Positions 8,781-16,802 of a stretch of DNA of 64,000 nt are shown here, one piece after another. A program made the position numbers and the translations under genes. Under the pieces are notes generated by a model. It had not been told where the DNA came from and did no database searches. It worked only from the letters and a program-made list of their open reading frames with translations. How positions within the stretch are numbered: the stretch's first letter is position 1; every line of letters begins with the position of its first letter. Source of the stretch: Ethanoligenens harbinense YUAN-3 (lineage in GTDB: Bacteria; Bacillota; Clostridia; Oscillospirales; Ethanoligenentaceae). The stretch is taken from the NCBI RefSeq assembly GCF_000178115.2, contig NC_014828.1, forward strand, positions 310,001 to 374,000, in the 5' to 3' direction.

Positions 8781-9188
8781 TTATTTGCTTTTGGGATTGA
8801 CGATGTCGCGCCAGTCGAAATCGCCCCGGTCAAGCGCCCGCACCAGCACTTCCGCCGTGGCAATGTTGGTGGCCACCGGGATGTTGTGCACGTCACACAG
8901 GCGCAGCATGCTCATTTCTTTCGGTTCGGTGGGCTTGGGGGTGAGCGGGTCGCGGAAAAAAAGCAGCAGGTCGATCTCATTGCAGGCGATACGGGCAGAG
9001 ATCTGCTGATCGCCGCCCTGGCTGCCGCCCAGGAAGCGTTGGATATCGAGACCGGTCGCGTCCGCAATCAGCTTGCCGGTGGTGCCGGTGGCGCAGAGAC
9101 TGTGCCGGCTGAGAATACCGCAATAGGCGATGCAGAACTGCACGATCAGTTCTTTTTTGGCGTCGTGGGCGATGAGGGCGATGTTCAT
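8781..9188 (-). CDS. mgsA: Methylglyoxal synthase
   Basis: This 135-residue enzyme converts dihydroxyacetone phosphate to methylglyoxal and phosphate, a bypass of lower glycolysis under sugar-phosphate excess. The [12 protein letters not shown] start, the phosphate-binding GTTGK motif, the catalytic-Asp region GGDQQI and the C-terminal ATN-A-AE pattern are all present, and length is near the family norm. The start follows GGAGG by 8 bases. In many Clostridia mgsA closes the mreBCD-minCD cluster, as here, although the metabolic link to cell shape is unexplained. An upstream frame extension reaching 9692 is antisense to minD and was not used. Confidence 0.95.
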   Translation of the reverse strand: MNIALIAHDAKKELIVQFCIAYCGILSRHSLCATGTTGKLIADATGLDIQRFLGGSQGGDQQISARIACNEIDLLLFFRDPLTPKPTEPKEMSMLRLCDVHNIPVATNIATAEVLVRALDRGDFDWRDIVNPKSK

Positions 9189-9279
9189 AGTGCAAACCTC
9201 CGTGTGTTTGTACGTGCCGGGAAGGACGGGTCGTTCGGGGTCGGTCGTCCGGCGCGCGGGGATAATAAGATGCCGCGGG

Positions 9280-10023
9280 TCAGAAATGCATGAGCGGAAT
9301 ATCTTCGCCGAGCAGACGGCGGGCGATGTTGCAATAGGCTTCCGCCGCGCCGCCGTGTGCATCGGGAGTATGTACGATCGGGTCGCCGTCGTAGGCCGCG
9401 AGGGCGATCCGCCTGTCCTCGGGTACCACGCCCAGCAGCTGCACGGCCGCGGCGTCGATAATAACATCCAGCCCGCCGTCCAGCTTTTTGCGCAGCAACT
9501 GCGGCTGCACGCGGTTGATGACCAGACGAATCTCCGGTACAAGCCCCGAGAGGACGCGCCCGGCCATGCGGTCCGCATCGCGGATGCAGACGGGGTCCGG
9601 CGTGACGACCAGAATGGCCAGATCGGCCGCCGCGGCTGTGGCTTTGGCCCATGTGCCCATACCCGCAGGTGAATCCAGCAGGATGAAATCATAGTATTGG
9701 CAAAGGCCCCGGCACAGCTTCTGCAAAGCGTCTGCGCAGCCGGTTTCCTCGTCGGCCGCCGGGGCCGGGATCATGGAGAGCCGGTTCCACGGCGTTTTGA
9801 CGATCGCTTTGGCTGGCTCGCACCGGCCCTGCAGAATGTCCGCCAGGTCGTAGACCACCTGGTCGGATACGCGGAGCATGATATCCAGCGAGCGCAGGCC
9901 GGCGTCGGCATCCACAAGCAGCACGGTCTTGCCGGAGAGGGCAAGCGCCGCCCCGCAGTTGACCGTGAAGGTGGACTTGCCGGTGCCGCCTTTTCCCGAT
10001 GTGACCGATATCACTGTTCCCAT
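9280..10023 (-). CDS. minD: MinD-like cell-division ATPase, short C-terminus
   Basis: A deviant Walker A ATPase of 247 residues: [10 protein letters not shown] near the N-terminus, the switch [16 protein letters not shown], and LLDSPAG later. MinD places the division inhibitor MinC at the membrane. It stands behind mrdA in the mre cluster, where minD is normally found, but no minC or minE is present in the window. The protein ends at GEDIPLMHF, about 20 residues earlier than E. coli or B. subtilis MinD, so the amphipathic membrane-targeting helix is absent. The start MGTVIS fits the family; an upstream ATG at 10062 gives 13 more residues and has no usable ribosome site. Its own promoter lies at 10098-10126. 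Confidence 0.85.
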   Translation of the reverse strand: MGTVISVTSGKGGTGKSTFTVNCGAALALSGKTVLLVDADAGLRSLDIMLRVSDQVVYDLADILQGRCEPAKAIVKTPWNRLSMIPAPAADEETGCADALQKLCRGLCQYYDFILLDSPAGMGTWAKATAAAADLAILVVTPDPVCIRDADRMAGRVLSGLVPEIRLVINRVQPQLLRKKLDGGLDVIIDAAAVQLLGVVPEDRRIALAAYDGDPIVHTPDAHGGAAEAYCNIARRLLGEDIPLMHF

Positions 10024-10097
10024 TGCATCTACCCGTACCGCAGCCTGTTCCCGCCAAAGCATCCACCTGCCCGAACGGACAAACGGAATCAGGTATC

Positions 10098-10126
10098 ATT
10101 CTATCACAGGCCCGGCATTTAGTCAA
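10098..10126 (-). promoter_or_regulatory. Sigma-A type promoter of minD-mgsA
   Basis: Minus-strand TTGACT (10121-10126), 17 bases, TAGAAT (10098-10103). It lies between the mrdA stop and minD, so minD and mgsA can be transcribed apart from the mre genes. Confidence 0.7.
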
Positions 10127-10178
10127 AGAATTGTGCGCACCAACCTGTATTTTTGTTCAAAGTTGGCACAATCGCTGT

Positions 10179-12353
10179 TTATGGCAGCAGCGTGTTCGCC
10201 GAGGCCGGCAGCGGGGAGGAAACGCTCGGCAGCGGATCGGTGGTGAACTGCTGGTCGTCCACGAAGTAATAGTTGAAGGCGCTGCGGGCCACCGGGGCGG
10301 TCTGGTAACCGTTGTGGCCCTTTTCCACCACGACGGCCACGGCGATCTCCGGGTCATTGAAGGGGGCGAAGCTGATGAACACGCCGTCGTAGTTTTTGCC
10401 GTTGTTGATCTGCGCCGTACCCGTTTTGCCGCCGAGCTGGACGGGGAAGTTCTGGAATACGCTGGCGGCGGTGCCGTCCGCGCTTTCTGTCACGCGGAGC
10501 ATGCCGGTCTTGATGGCATTAAGCACATCGCTTGGCACTTTTATGTCCGAAACGGCTTGCGGGGTGTTTTCCATGACCGTCTGCGTGTTGTCGTAGCTTT
10601 TGACTTCCTTGACGATGTGTGCTTTATAATAGGTGCCGCCGGTAGATACCGCACCGACATACTGCGCGAGCTGGAGCGGTGTGTATTCGTTATAAGATTG
10701 CCCGATGCCCGACTGCGCGGCATCGGCAGCCTGCCAGGTGATGCCGTTTGCTTTTGCCCAAGTGGGCCCGGACACAGAACCCGAGTGCTCCCCGGGCAGC
10801 TCTACGCCGGTCTTTTTGCCCAGGCCGTAGGCGGCTGCGGTGCTTTCCAGCTTGGAGTAGATACCGCGCGTATACATCCAGTCGGCGACCATGTTGAAAA
10901 ATACGTTGCTGGATTCGGCCAGCGCCGTCTCCACATCGATATACCCGGCGCCGACGTCGTCGTGTCCGACATAGCTGGGGGCGTATTTGCTGAACGTGGC
11001 GGGCTTGTCGATCTTCTCGGTCGGCGTGATGATGCCGTTCATCATGCCCGCCGTGGCCGTGACCGGCTTAAAGGTGGAACCGGGGCGGTAGGCGCCCTGG
11101 ATGGCGCGGTTCATCAGGGGGGACGTGGCATCGTTCGCAAGGGTGGAATATTCCTGCGAATACTGCGTGCGGGTATAGGTGGGATAGCTTGCCATGGCGA
11201 GGATCTCGCCGGTCTTGATATTGAGCACCACTGCGGAGCCCGCGTCGGCGTCCGCGCCATTGAGCGTGCTGCCGCCCGAGGCCGCGCGCACCTGATTGAT
11301 GACCACCGGCAGCTCGTCCTGCACGATCTGCTGGAGGTTTTCGTCGATGGTGAGCACCACATTGTCGCCCGGTTTGGCGGCTTTCACGGGTTCGGTGCCG
11401 ACGATCTCCTTGGCTTTGTTGATGAGGACGTTCTGCGTGCCGCTTTCGCCGCGCAGGTATTTTTCCATCGTGCTTTCGATGCCGCCGCTGCCGATCATGT
11501 CGTCCATGGAATACCCTTGATTTTTCAGGCTGGCGGAAGGGTCGGACGTGTTGTTCCACTGGTCGGCGGAAATGGGGCTGACCTTGCCGATGAGGTAGGG
11601 TGCAAAGCTGTCGCTGGTGTAGCTGCGGGTATACTGCTGGGTAATAAGAATACCCGGGATGCTCCCGCCGTTCTCCGAGAGCCGGTTGACGGTGTTGAGA
11701 CTGACGTTTTGGGCGAAGGTATAGGTATACGTATACGAAAAACCGGCCTGCTCCATCTGGTAGCGCACGCCGACGATGGTGCGGATCTGCGCGGGGGTGT
11801 AGTTCCCGGTGATTTTGTAGCGCTTGATGAGCCGGGCCATGATTTCGTCCGCGGTGGCTTTTTCGTCCGCGTCGTATTTGGCCTTCTGTTTGGCGGTGAG
11901 TGTGACCTTGTTCAGTTTGGTGGAGGTGGGGATGTTGTCCACCGTCTGTTCCATGAATTTGCGCAGGGTCTTGATCTGGGAATCACTGTTCGGGTTGAAG
12001 GCCCACGGCTTAGTCTGCCCGATAGGCAGCGTATCGGTCCAGGTTTCCCCGTCCTGCGCCAGAATATCGGTGATCTTCAGGATGTTTTGGTTCTGGTTGG
12101 AGGAGGACCAGGCTGCCTTTTGCAGCGTGACCGAATACCCCACCGTGTTGGTGGCGAGCACCCGGCCGTAGCGGTCCAGGATCTCGCCGCGCGGAGCCAT
12201 CACCTCGGTGCTCTGTATCGTGGTTTTTTCCGACTGCGCGCGGTAGGATGCCCCGTCGGTGATCTGGTAACGCATCAGGCGAAAGACGAAACCGGCAAAG
12301 ATGGCGATGATCAGGCCGTACAGCACATACAGACGTGCGTTGCGGATATTCAT
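10179..12353 (-). CDS. mrdA: Penicillin-binding protein 2, elongation transpeptidase
   Basis: A 724-residue class B penicillin-binding protein: one N-terminal membrane helix (about 9-28), a PBP dimerisation domain, and a C-terminal transpeptidase domain with the SxxK motif in PGSTFKPVTA, the SxN motif in ESSNVFFN and the KTG motif in GGKTGTAQ. It cross-links peptidoglycan for side-wall growth together with MreB, MreC and MreD encoded just upstream. The start MNIRNARL has GGAG 7 bases upstream; the ATG four codons earlier does not. RodA, its usual glycosyltransferase partner, is not in this window. Confidence 0.93.
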   Translation of the reverse strand: MNIRNARLYVLYGLIIAIFAGFVFRLMRYQITDGASYRAQSEKTTIQSTEVMAPRGEILDRYGRVLATNTVGYSVTLQKAAWSSSNQNQNILKITDILAQDGETWTDTLPIGQTKPWAFNPNSDSQIKTLRKFMEQTVDNIPTSTKLNKVTLTAKQKAKYDADEKATADEIMARLIKRYKITGNYTPAQIRTIVGVRYQMEQAGFSYTYTYTFAQNVSLNTVNRLSENGGSIPGILITQQYTRSYTSDSFAPYLIGKVSPISADQWNNTSDPSASLKNQGYSMDDMIGSGGIESTMEKYLRGESGTQNVLINKAKEIVGTEPVKAAKPGDNVVLTIDENLQQIVQDELPVVINQVRAASGGSTLNGADADAGSAVVLNIKTGEILAMASYPTYTRTQYSQEYSTLANDATSPLMNRAIQGAYRPGSTFKPVTATAGMMNGIITPTEKIDKPATFSKYAPSYVGHDDVGAGYIDVETALAESSNVFFNMVADWMYTRGIYSKLESTAAAYGLGKKTGVELPGEHSGSVSGPTWAKANGITWQAADAAQSGIGQSYNEYTPLQLAQYVGAVSTGGTYYKAHIVKEVKSYDNTQTVMENTPQAVSDIKVPSDVLNAIKTGMLRVTESADGTAASVFQNFPVQLGGKTGTAQINNGKNYDGVFISFAPFNDPEIAVAVVVEKGHNGYQTAPVARSAFNYYFVDDQQFTTDPLPSVSSPLPASANTLLP

Positions 12354-12443
12354 GAAAAACTCCATTCTGCCGCTTCGCGTCGGCGGGACGTTAAATATGT
12401 ATAGGGGCCTGCCGCGCGAAGCAGGTGACGGCAGACGTGACGG

Positions 12444-12956
12444 TCATTCCGTCAGGCGCAGGTGCAGGTGCTTCACCCAAAAATAGAACGGCACGACGAA
12501 CGCGAACGAGTAAAATGTGGTGGGCAGGATAATCTGAAAAAATGAGTAGACAAAATCCTGACCGCCTGTCATATAGTCCAGAAAGAACCACGAGATCAGC
12601 TCCATAAGGAACGTGAAGCACAGACCGAACAACAGAGCCGAAAGGGGGGATGCATGGAACACTTCACGAACCAGCAGCCCGGTGAAAATCCCCACCATCA
12701 TCAGAAAAACGCCGTGGAACCCGAAAGGCGCCCCGCCGGAAAGATCCCAGAACAGCCCGGCCGCGGCGCCGAACGCGCCGCCGGCACCCGCGCTCTCTAT
12801 GGAAGCCACGGCGATGACGAACGGCAGCAGCAGCACGGGGCGGGCATTGGAGATGACGGGGAAGAGGTGCGGTGTGTTCTGGAGTGTGTCCACTACCAGG
12901 AGTGTGAGGGCGTAGGCCAGCCACTTCCAGGTGTTTTTTCGATAAAAGATGTGCAT
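12444..12956 (-). CDS. mreD: Rod shape-determining protein MreD
   Basis: A 170-residue, highly hydrophobic protein with about five to six transmembrane helices, positioned between mreC and mrdA. The conserved pattern G-AAGLFWDLS-G-PFG in the middle is typical of MreD. MreD is part of the elongasome, linking MreC and the PBP2/RodA synthase in the membrane. Sequence conservation in this family is low, so the call rests on position, length and topology as much as on motifs. It starts 39 bases after mreC. Confidence 0.88.
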   Translation of the reverse strand: MHIFYRKNTWKWLAYALTLLVVDTLQNTPHLFPVISNARPVLLLPFVIAVASIESAGAGGAFGAAAGLFWDLSGGAPFGFHGVFLMMVGIFTGLLVREVFHASPLSALLFGLCFTFLMELISWFFLDYMTGGQDFVYSFFQIILPTTFYSFAFVVPFYFWVKHLHLRLTE

Positions 12957-12995
12957 GGCGTCAGCTCCCTGCCTGCGTTGTTTCCTGCAAGACCG

Positions 12996-13862
12996 TCACT
13001 TGGAAGAAGCGGCGGACGTATCCACGTTTTTGCCTGTAAAATTGGTGACCACGGTGACATCCTTGACGGTGGTCGGGTCGGCCAGCGGCTTGCAGACGGC
13101 ATATAGCGTGATGCCGGAATTCTGCGTCTTCACCTGCTGCACCAGCCCCACTTTCAGGTTGGGCGGGAACACGCCTGCGCGCCCGGCGGTGACGATGATG
13201 TTGCCGCCCGCCACGGCGCTGTCTTTGGGCAGGTAGTCGATGGCCAGCAGCCCTTTGGCGGAGAGGTCACGGTCGCCGTGCGCCAGCCCCAGGTCGCCGG
13301 TTTCGCTCACCACGATGCTGACCTTCACGGTTGGGTCTAGGATGGTGGTGACCACTGTCGTGGTCGCCATCACCTGTGTGGTCTCGCCCACCAGGCCGTC
13401 CGGCGTGATGACCGGTTCATACGGCTGGATGCCGTCCACCGAGCCTTTGTTGATGGTAAACGCGGAATACCACTGGCCGGGATCGCGGGAGATGACACGG
13501 GCGGGCGCCAGTTTGAGATCCGGATTTTCCTTGGAGATGCTGTACATTTTCTGGTATTGCTCGTTTTCCTGCTGCATCTGGTTGTAATTGACCAGTTGGG
13601 AGCGCAGGTCGCTCAACTGCTTTTTCAGCGTATCGTTTTCAGCCCGCAGCTGCCCGGCGGACGCGATGTTGGAAAACGCGCCGTAAAAGAAGTCCGAAAC
13701 GGTGGAAGAAAGCTGTTGAAACGGCGAAACAACGGTGCCGAACACGCTGGCCGTGATGGTGGAGGAGCCGCCGCTCAAGGCCGAGCGCAGCATCAAACCA
13801 ATCAGCACCAGGGCGATGGCCGCAAAGATTTTGAATTGCAGGCTCCTGAAAAACTCGCGCAT
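12996..13862 (-). CDS. mreC: Rod shape-determining protein MreC
   Basis: A 288-residue bitopic protein: short cytoplasmic N-terminus, one transmembrane helix (about 10-28), a coiled-coil stretch (about 65-105, rich in Leu, Gln and Glu) and a C-terminal double beta-barrel region with INKGSVDGIQ and DGLVGETTQV, both hallmarks of MreC. It scaffolds the elongation complex outside the membrane. The start is fixed by AGGAGGG six bases before ATG; the longer frame reaching 14105 crosses a tandem-repeat region and is rejected. Confidence 0.94.
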   Translation of the reverse strand: MREFFRSLQFKIFAAIALVLIGLMLRSALSGGSSTITASVFGTVVSPFQQLSSTVSDFFYGAFSNIASAGQLRAENDTLKKQLSDLRSQLVNYNQMQQENEQYQKMYSISKENPDLKLAPARVISRDPGQWYSAFTINKGSVDGIQPYEPVITPDGLVGETTQVMATTTVVTTILDPTVKVSIVVSETGDLGLAHGDRDLSAKGLLAIDYLPKDSAVAGGNIIVTAGRAGVFPPNLKVGLVQQVKTQNSGITLYAVCKPLADPTTVKDVTVVTNFTGKNVDTSAASSK

Positions 13863-13902
13863 GGAACCCTCCTGTACCGCGATGTATGCCGGGCGAAGCG
13901 CC

Positions 13903-13966
13903 GCCCGCGAGGGACGCCGCCCGCAAGGGACGCCGCCCGCAAGGGACGCCGCCCGCAAGGGATACC
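13903..13966. repeat. Tandem repeat, 4 x 16 bp, between mreB and mreC
   Basis: Four head-to-tail copies of the 16-base unit GCCCGCAAGGGACGCC, the first with one change and the last with changes at its end. They lie in the 5' leader of mreC, downstream of the mreB terminator-like hairpin. No reading frame uses them. The unit is GC-rich and self-complementary in part (GGC/GCC), so transcripts could fold. Confidence 0.9.
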
Positions 13967-14081
13967 ATCCGCCGGGACGCCGTAAGCACGGGCCTGTCCG
14001 GCGTTCACGCCATCCAGCATACCAAATGATTATGAACAGTATATGAAAATCGGGCGCGCATCTATGCGGCGGAATGGAAAC

Positions 14082-14111
14082 GGGGTCTTGCACGCCAAGC
14101 GTCAAGACCCC
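14082..14111 (-). terminator. Terminator-like hairpin after mreB
   Basis: Arms GGGGTCTTG and CAAGACCCC, extended by a short inner stem, follow the mreB stop. The tail on the minus strand (GTTTCC) has only a short T-run, so termination may be partial, leaving read-through into mreC. Confidence 0.6.
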
Positions 14112-14128
14112 GCAACGGTTTTCGGAAC

Positions 14129-15196
<1,068 letters not shown>

Positions 15197-15304
15197 TTAT
15201 CTGTCTGCCGGGTGTGTGCGGCGGCCGTTTTGATACAAAGGGATCCCCTGAAAACGGGCAGACGAAAAGCCGCGCACTGCCGCCCGCGCAAAAGCACTTT
15301 CTTT

Positions 15305-15333
15305 ATTATAATCCAGTTTTCAAGCAGAAACAA
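15305..15333 (-). promoter_or_regulatory. Promoter of mreB
   Basis: Minus-strand TTGTTT (15328-15333), 17 bases, perfect TATAAT (15305-15310), about 150 bases before mreB. The 336-base gap 15149-15484 holds this promoter and the spoVT terminator; nothing else was recognised in it. Confidence 0.6.
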
Positions 15334-15416
15334 CACTTTTGGCCACTTTGTTTGAATTTTTGGCCGGGCGATTCCGGCGGCACGGCCGGGACATGCGGGG
15401 GGCGCCGCGCGGGAGC

Positions 15417-15461
15417 AGAAAAGGCCGCATCCCCTTCCTGTGCAGGAACAGGGACACGGCC
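15417..15461 (-). terminator. Intrinsic terminator of spoVT
   Basis: A long minus-strand hairpin (outer arms GGCCG/CGGCC, inner arms TTCCTG/CAGGAA) followed by TTTTCTG, just past the spoVT stop codon. Confidence 0.8.
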
Positions 15462-15484
15462 TGAAAGCGGTGTGCGGGTGCGTA

Positions 15485-16021
15485 TTATTCTTCCATTTGT
15501 TTGGCCAGAAAATTGGCCGCCGTTTGCGCCAGCTTGAGCTCCACGTCGCCGGGTTTTGCGTTTTCTTCCGTGTCCAGCAGGATGACGGCGCCCGCCATGT
15601 CGCCGGCGGCCAGGATGGGCACGGCCACCGCCACGCTTTTTTCCAGACCGTCCACCGCGGTGAGATGGTGGCCGTCTTCACAGATATACGGGCGGCGCTG
15701 CTCCAGCAATGCCTCCAGTTCCTCGCTCACGCGGCGCTCCAGCACTTCTTTGCGCGGGATGCCGAACGACGAGATGATGCGGTCGCGGTCCGAGATGAGG
15801 ACCGGGTATCCGGAGGACTTGCCCAGCACTTCCGCAAACTGTGCGGCAAAATTGGACAGTTCCCCGATAGGGGAATATTTTTTGAAGATTACCTCGCCAT
15901 CGTTATCGGTATATATTTCAAGTGGGTCGCCTTCGCGGATCCGCATGGTGCGGCGGATCTCTTTCGGAATGACAACGCGACCCAGATCGTCTATGCGTCG
16001 GACGATGCCGGTTGCTTTCAA
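15485..16021 (-). CDS. spoVT: Stage V sporulation protein T, AbrB-type regulator
   Basis: An N-terminal AbrB/SpoVT swapped-hairpin DNA-binding domain (residues 1-50: KATGIVRRIDDLGRVVIPKE, then IREGDPLEIY) is joined to a GAF-like domain (about 55-175). SpoVT modulates genes in the forespore late in sporulation. With the TTG start at 16021, which has GAGGAGGTAATCTG directly upstream, the protein is 178 residues, the length of B. subtilis SpoVT. The longer frame to 16063 lacks a ribosome site. Its presence indicates a spore former or a recent descendant of one. Confidence 0.95.
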   Translation of the reverse strand: MKATGIVRRIDDLGRVVIPKEIRRTMRIREGDPLEIYTDNDGEVIFKKYSPIGELSNFAAQFAEVLGKSSGYPVLISDRDRIISSFGIPRKEVLERRVSEELEALLEQRRPYICEDGHHLTAVDGLEKSVAVAVPILAAGDMAGAVILLDTEENAKPGDVELKLAQTAANFLAKQMEE

Positions 16022-16136
16022 ACAGATTACCTCCTCTTTGTTTATAAACGGCGCGTTCGGCACCCGGAACAGAGCGTGCGGACCGGTCCGCGCGCCTGCC
16101 GCGATGAAAAAAGCCGGGCCTTTTTCACATCACATA

Positions 16137-16165
16137 TAGTATCTGCCTTCGCAAACGCATTATAC
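16137..16165 (-). promoter_or_regulatory. Candidate sigma-G promoter of spoVT
   Basis: Minus strand GTATA (16161-16165), 17 bases, GATACTA (16137-16143). This resembles the B. subtilis sigma-G consensus GyATr-17/18-CAnnnTA, missing only the first C of the -10. spoVT is a sigma-G target in B. subtilis. A TATAAT at 16159-16164 overlaps it, so a vegetative promoter cannot be excluded. Confidence 0.45.
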
Positions 16166-16261
16166 CTGCGGAGAAAGGATTTGCAGTTGCAGGAAGATGT
16201 TGTATGATTTTAAAGGTTTCTGCTGTTTACTGTCGGAAGGAAGAAAAGTTGCGCCCGCCCA

Positions 16262-16290
16262 TTTAAAAGAGCGGGCGAATGTATTATAAT
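16262..16290 (+). promoter_or_regulatory. Promoter of zapA-U32 operon
   Basis: TTTAAA (16262-16267), 17 bases, TATAAT (16285-16290), about 145 bases before zapA. Spacing is ideal and the -10 perfect. Confidence 0.6.
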
Positions 16291-16436
16291 TGTTTAAACG
16301 TATGGTGTTTTGCACGGCGTGCGGCGGGCGGTTTCGGCAGCGCCGCCGCGCAAAATGACGATTCGCCGTTTTTCGTCCGCATGGCGGACGATGACCGCGT
16401 GCAGATGGAAACGGAAAACCGGGAAGGGCAGACGGT

Positions 16437-16802
16437 ATGGGCGAAAAAAACAGAGTCAAACTGAAAATCTGCGGCAATGAATTTTATGTGGTGTCGCATG
16501 ACAGTGAAGAATATATCCGCGCGGTGGCCGAAAAGGTGGAGCACTATCTTCAGAACCTGATGGATCGTTCCCCCACCATGTCCACCACAATGGCGGCCGT
16601 GTTTGCGGCGCTGGAATTCTGCGATGAGGCGGCCAAAGCGACGGAATCCGCCGACAATCTGCGCGCCCAGATCAAGGATTATCTGGAAGAGGCTGCCGCG
16701 GCCAAAAGTGAGGCGACCGAGCTGCGCCGCAGGGAGATCGAACTCGAGCGCGAGAACATCACGCTGCGGGCCAAAGTGAGCAAACTGGAAGGCGGCAAAT
16801 GA
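16437..16802 (+). CDS. zapA: Cell division protein ZapA
   Basis: A 121-residue ZapA family protein. The N-terminal half (KLKICGNEFYVVSHDSEEYI) forms the globular domain, and residues 65-118 are a continuous coiled coil rich in Ala, Glu and Lys. ZapA tetramers cross-link FtsZ filaments at the division ring. Its stop overlaps the start of the U32 peptidase gene by four bases. This pair is common in Clostridia; whether the two products work together is not known. Confidence 0.9.
   Translation: MGEKNRVKLKICGNEFYVVSHDSEEYIRAVAEKVEHYLQNLMDRSPTMSTTMAAVFAALEFCDEAAKATESADNLRAQIKDYLEEAAAAKSEATELRRREIELERENITLRAKVSKLEGGK

Larger units (their letters stand above)
16022..16436. other. Divergent intergenic region spoVT / zapA (415 bp)
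   Basis: No reading frame with a ribosome site was found. The gap is AT-rich in its middle. It holds a candidate sigma-G promoter for spoVT (16137-16165), a promoter for zapA (16262-16290), and a loose inverted repeat with 7-base arms CGCCCGC/GCGGGCG at about 16253-16278, overlapping the zapA -35. Confidence 0.6.

Noticed and set aside
10023-12404. 793-codon open frame on the plus strand
   Set aside because: Antisense to mrdA, which has all three transpeptidase motifs; the frame reflects codon-position GC bias.
16253-16278. Inverted repeat CGCCCGC/GCGGGCG as a terminator or operator
   Set aside because: Seven-base arms with a 12-base loop and no T-run in a GC-rich genome; too weak to call as a separate feature.
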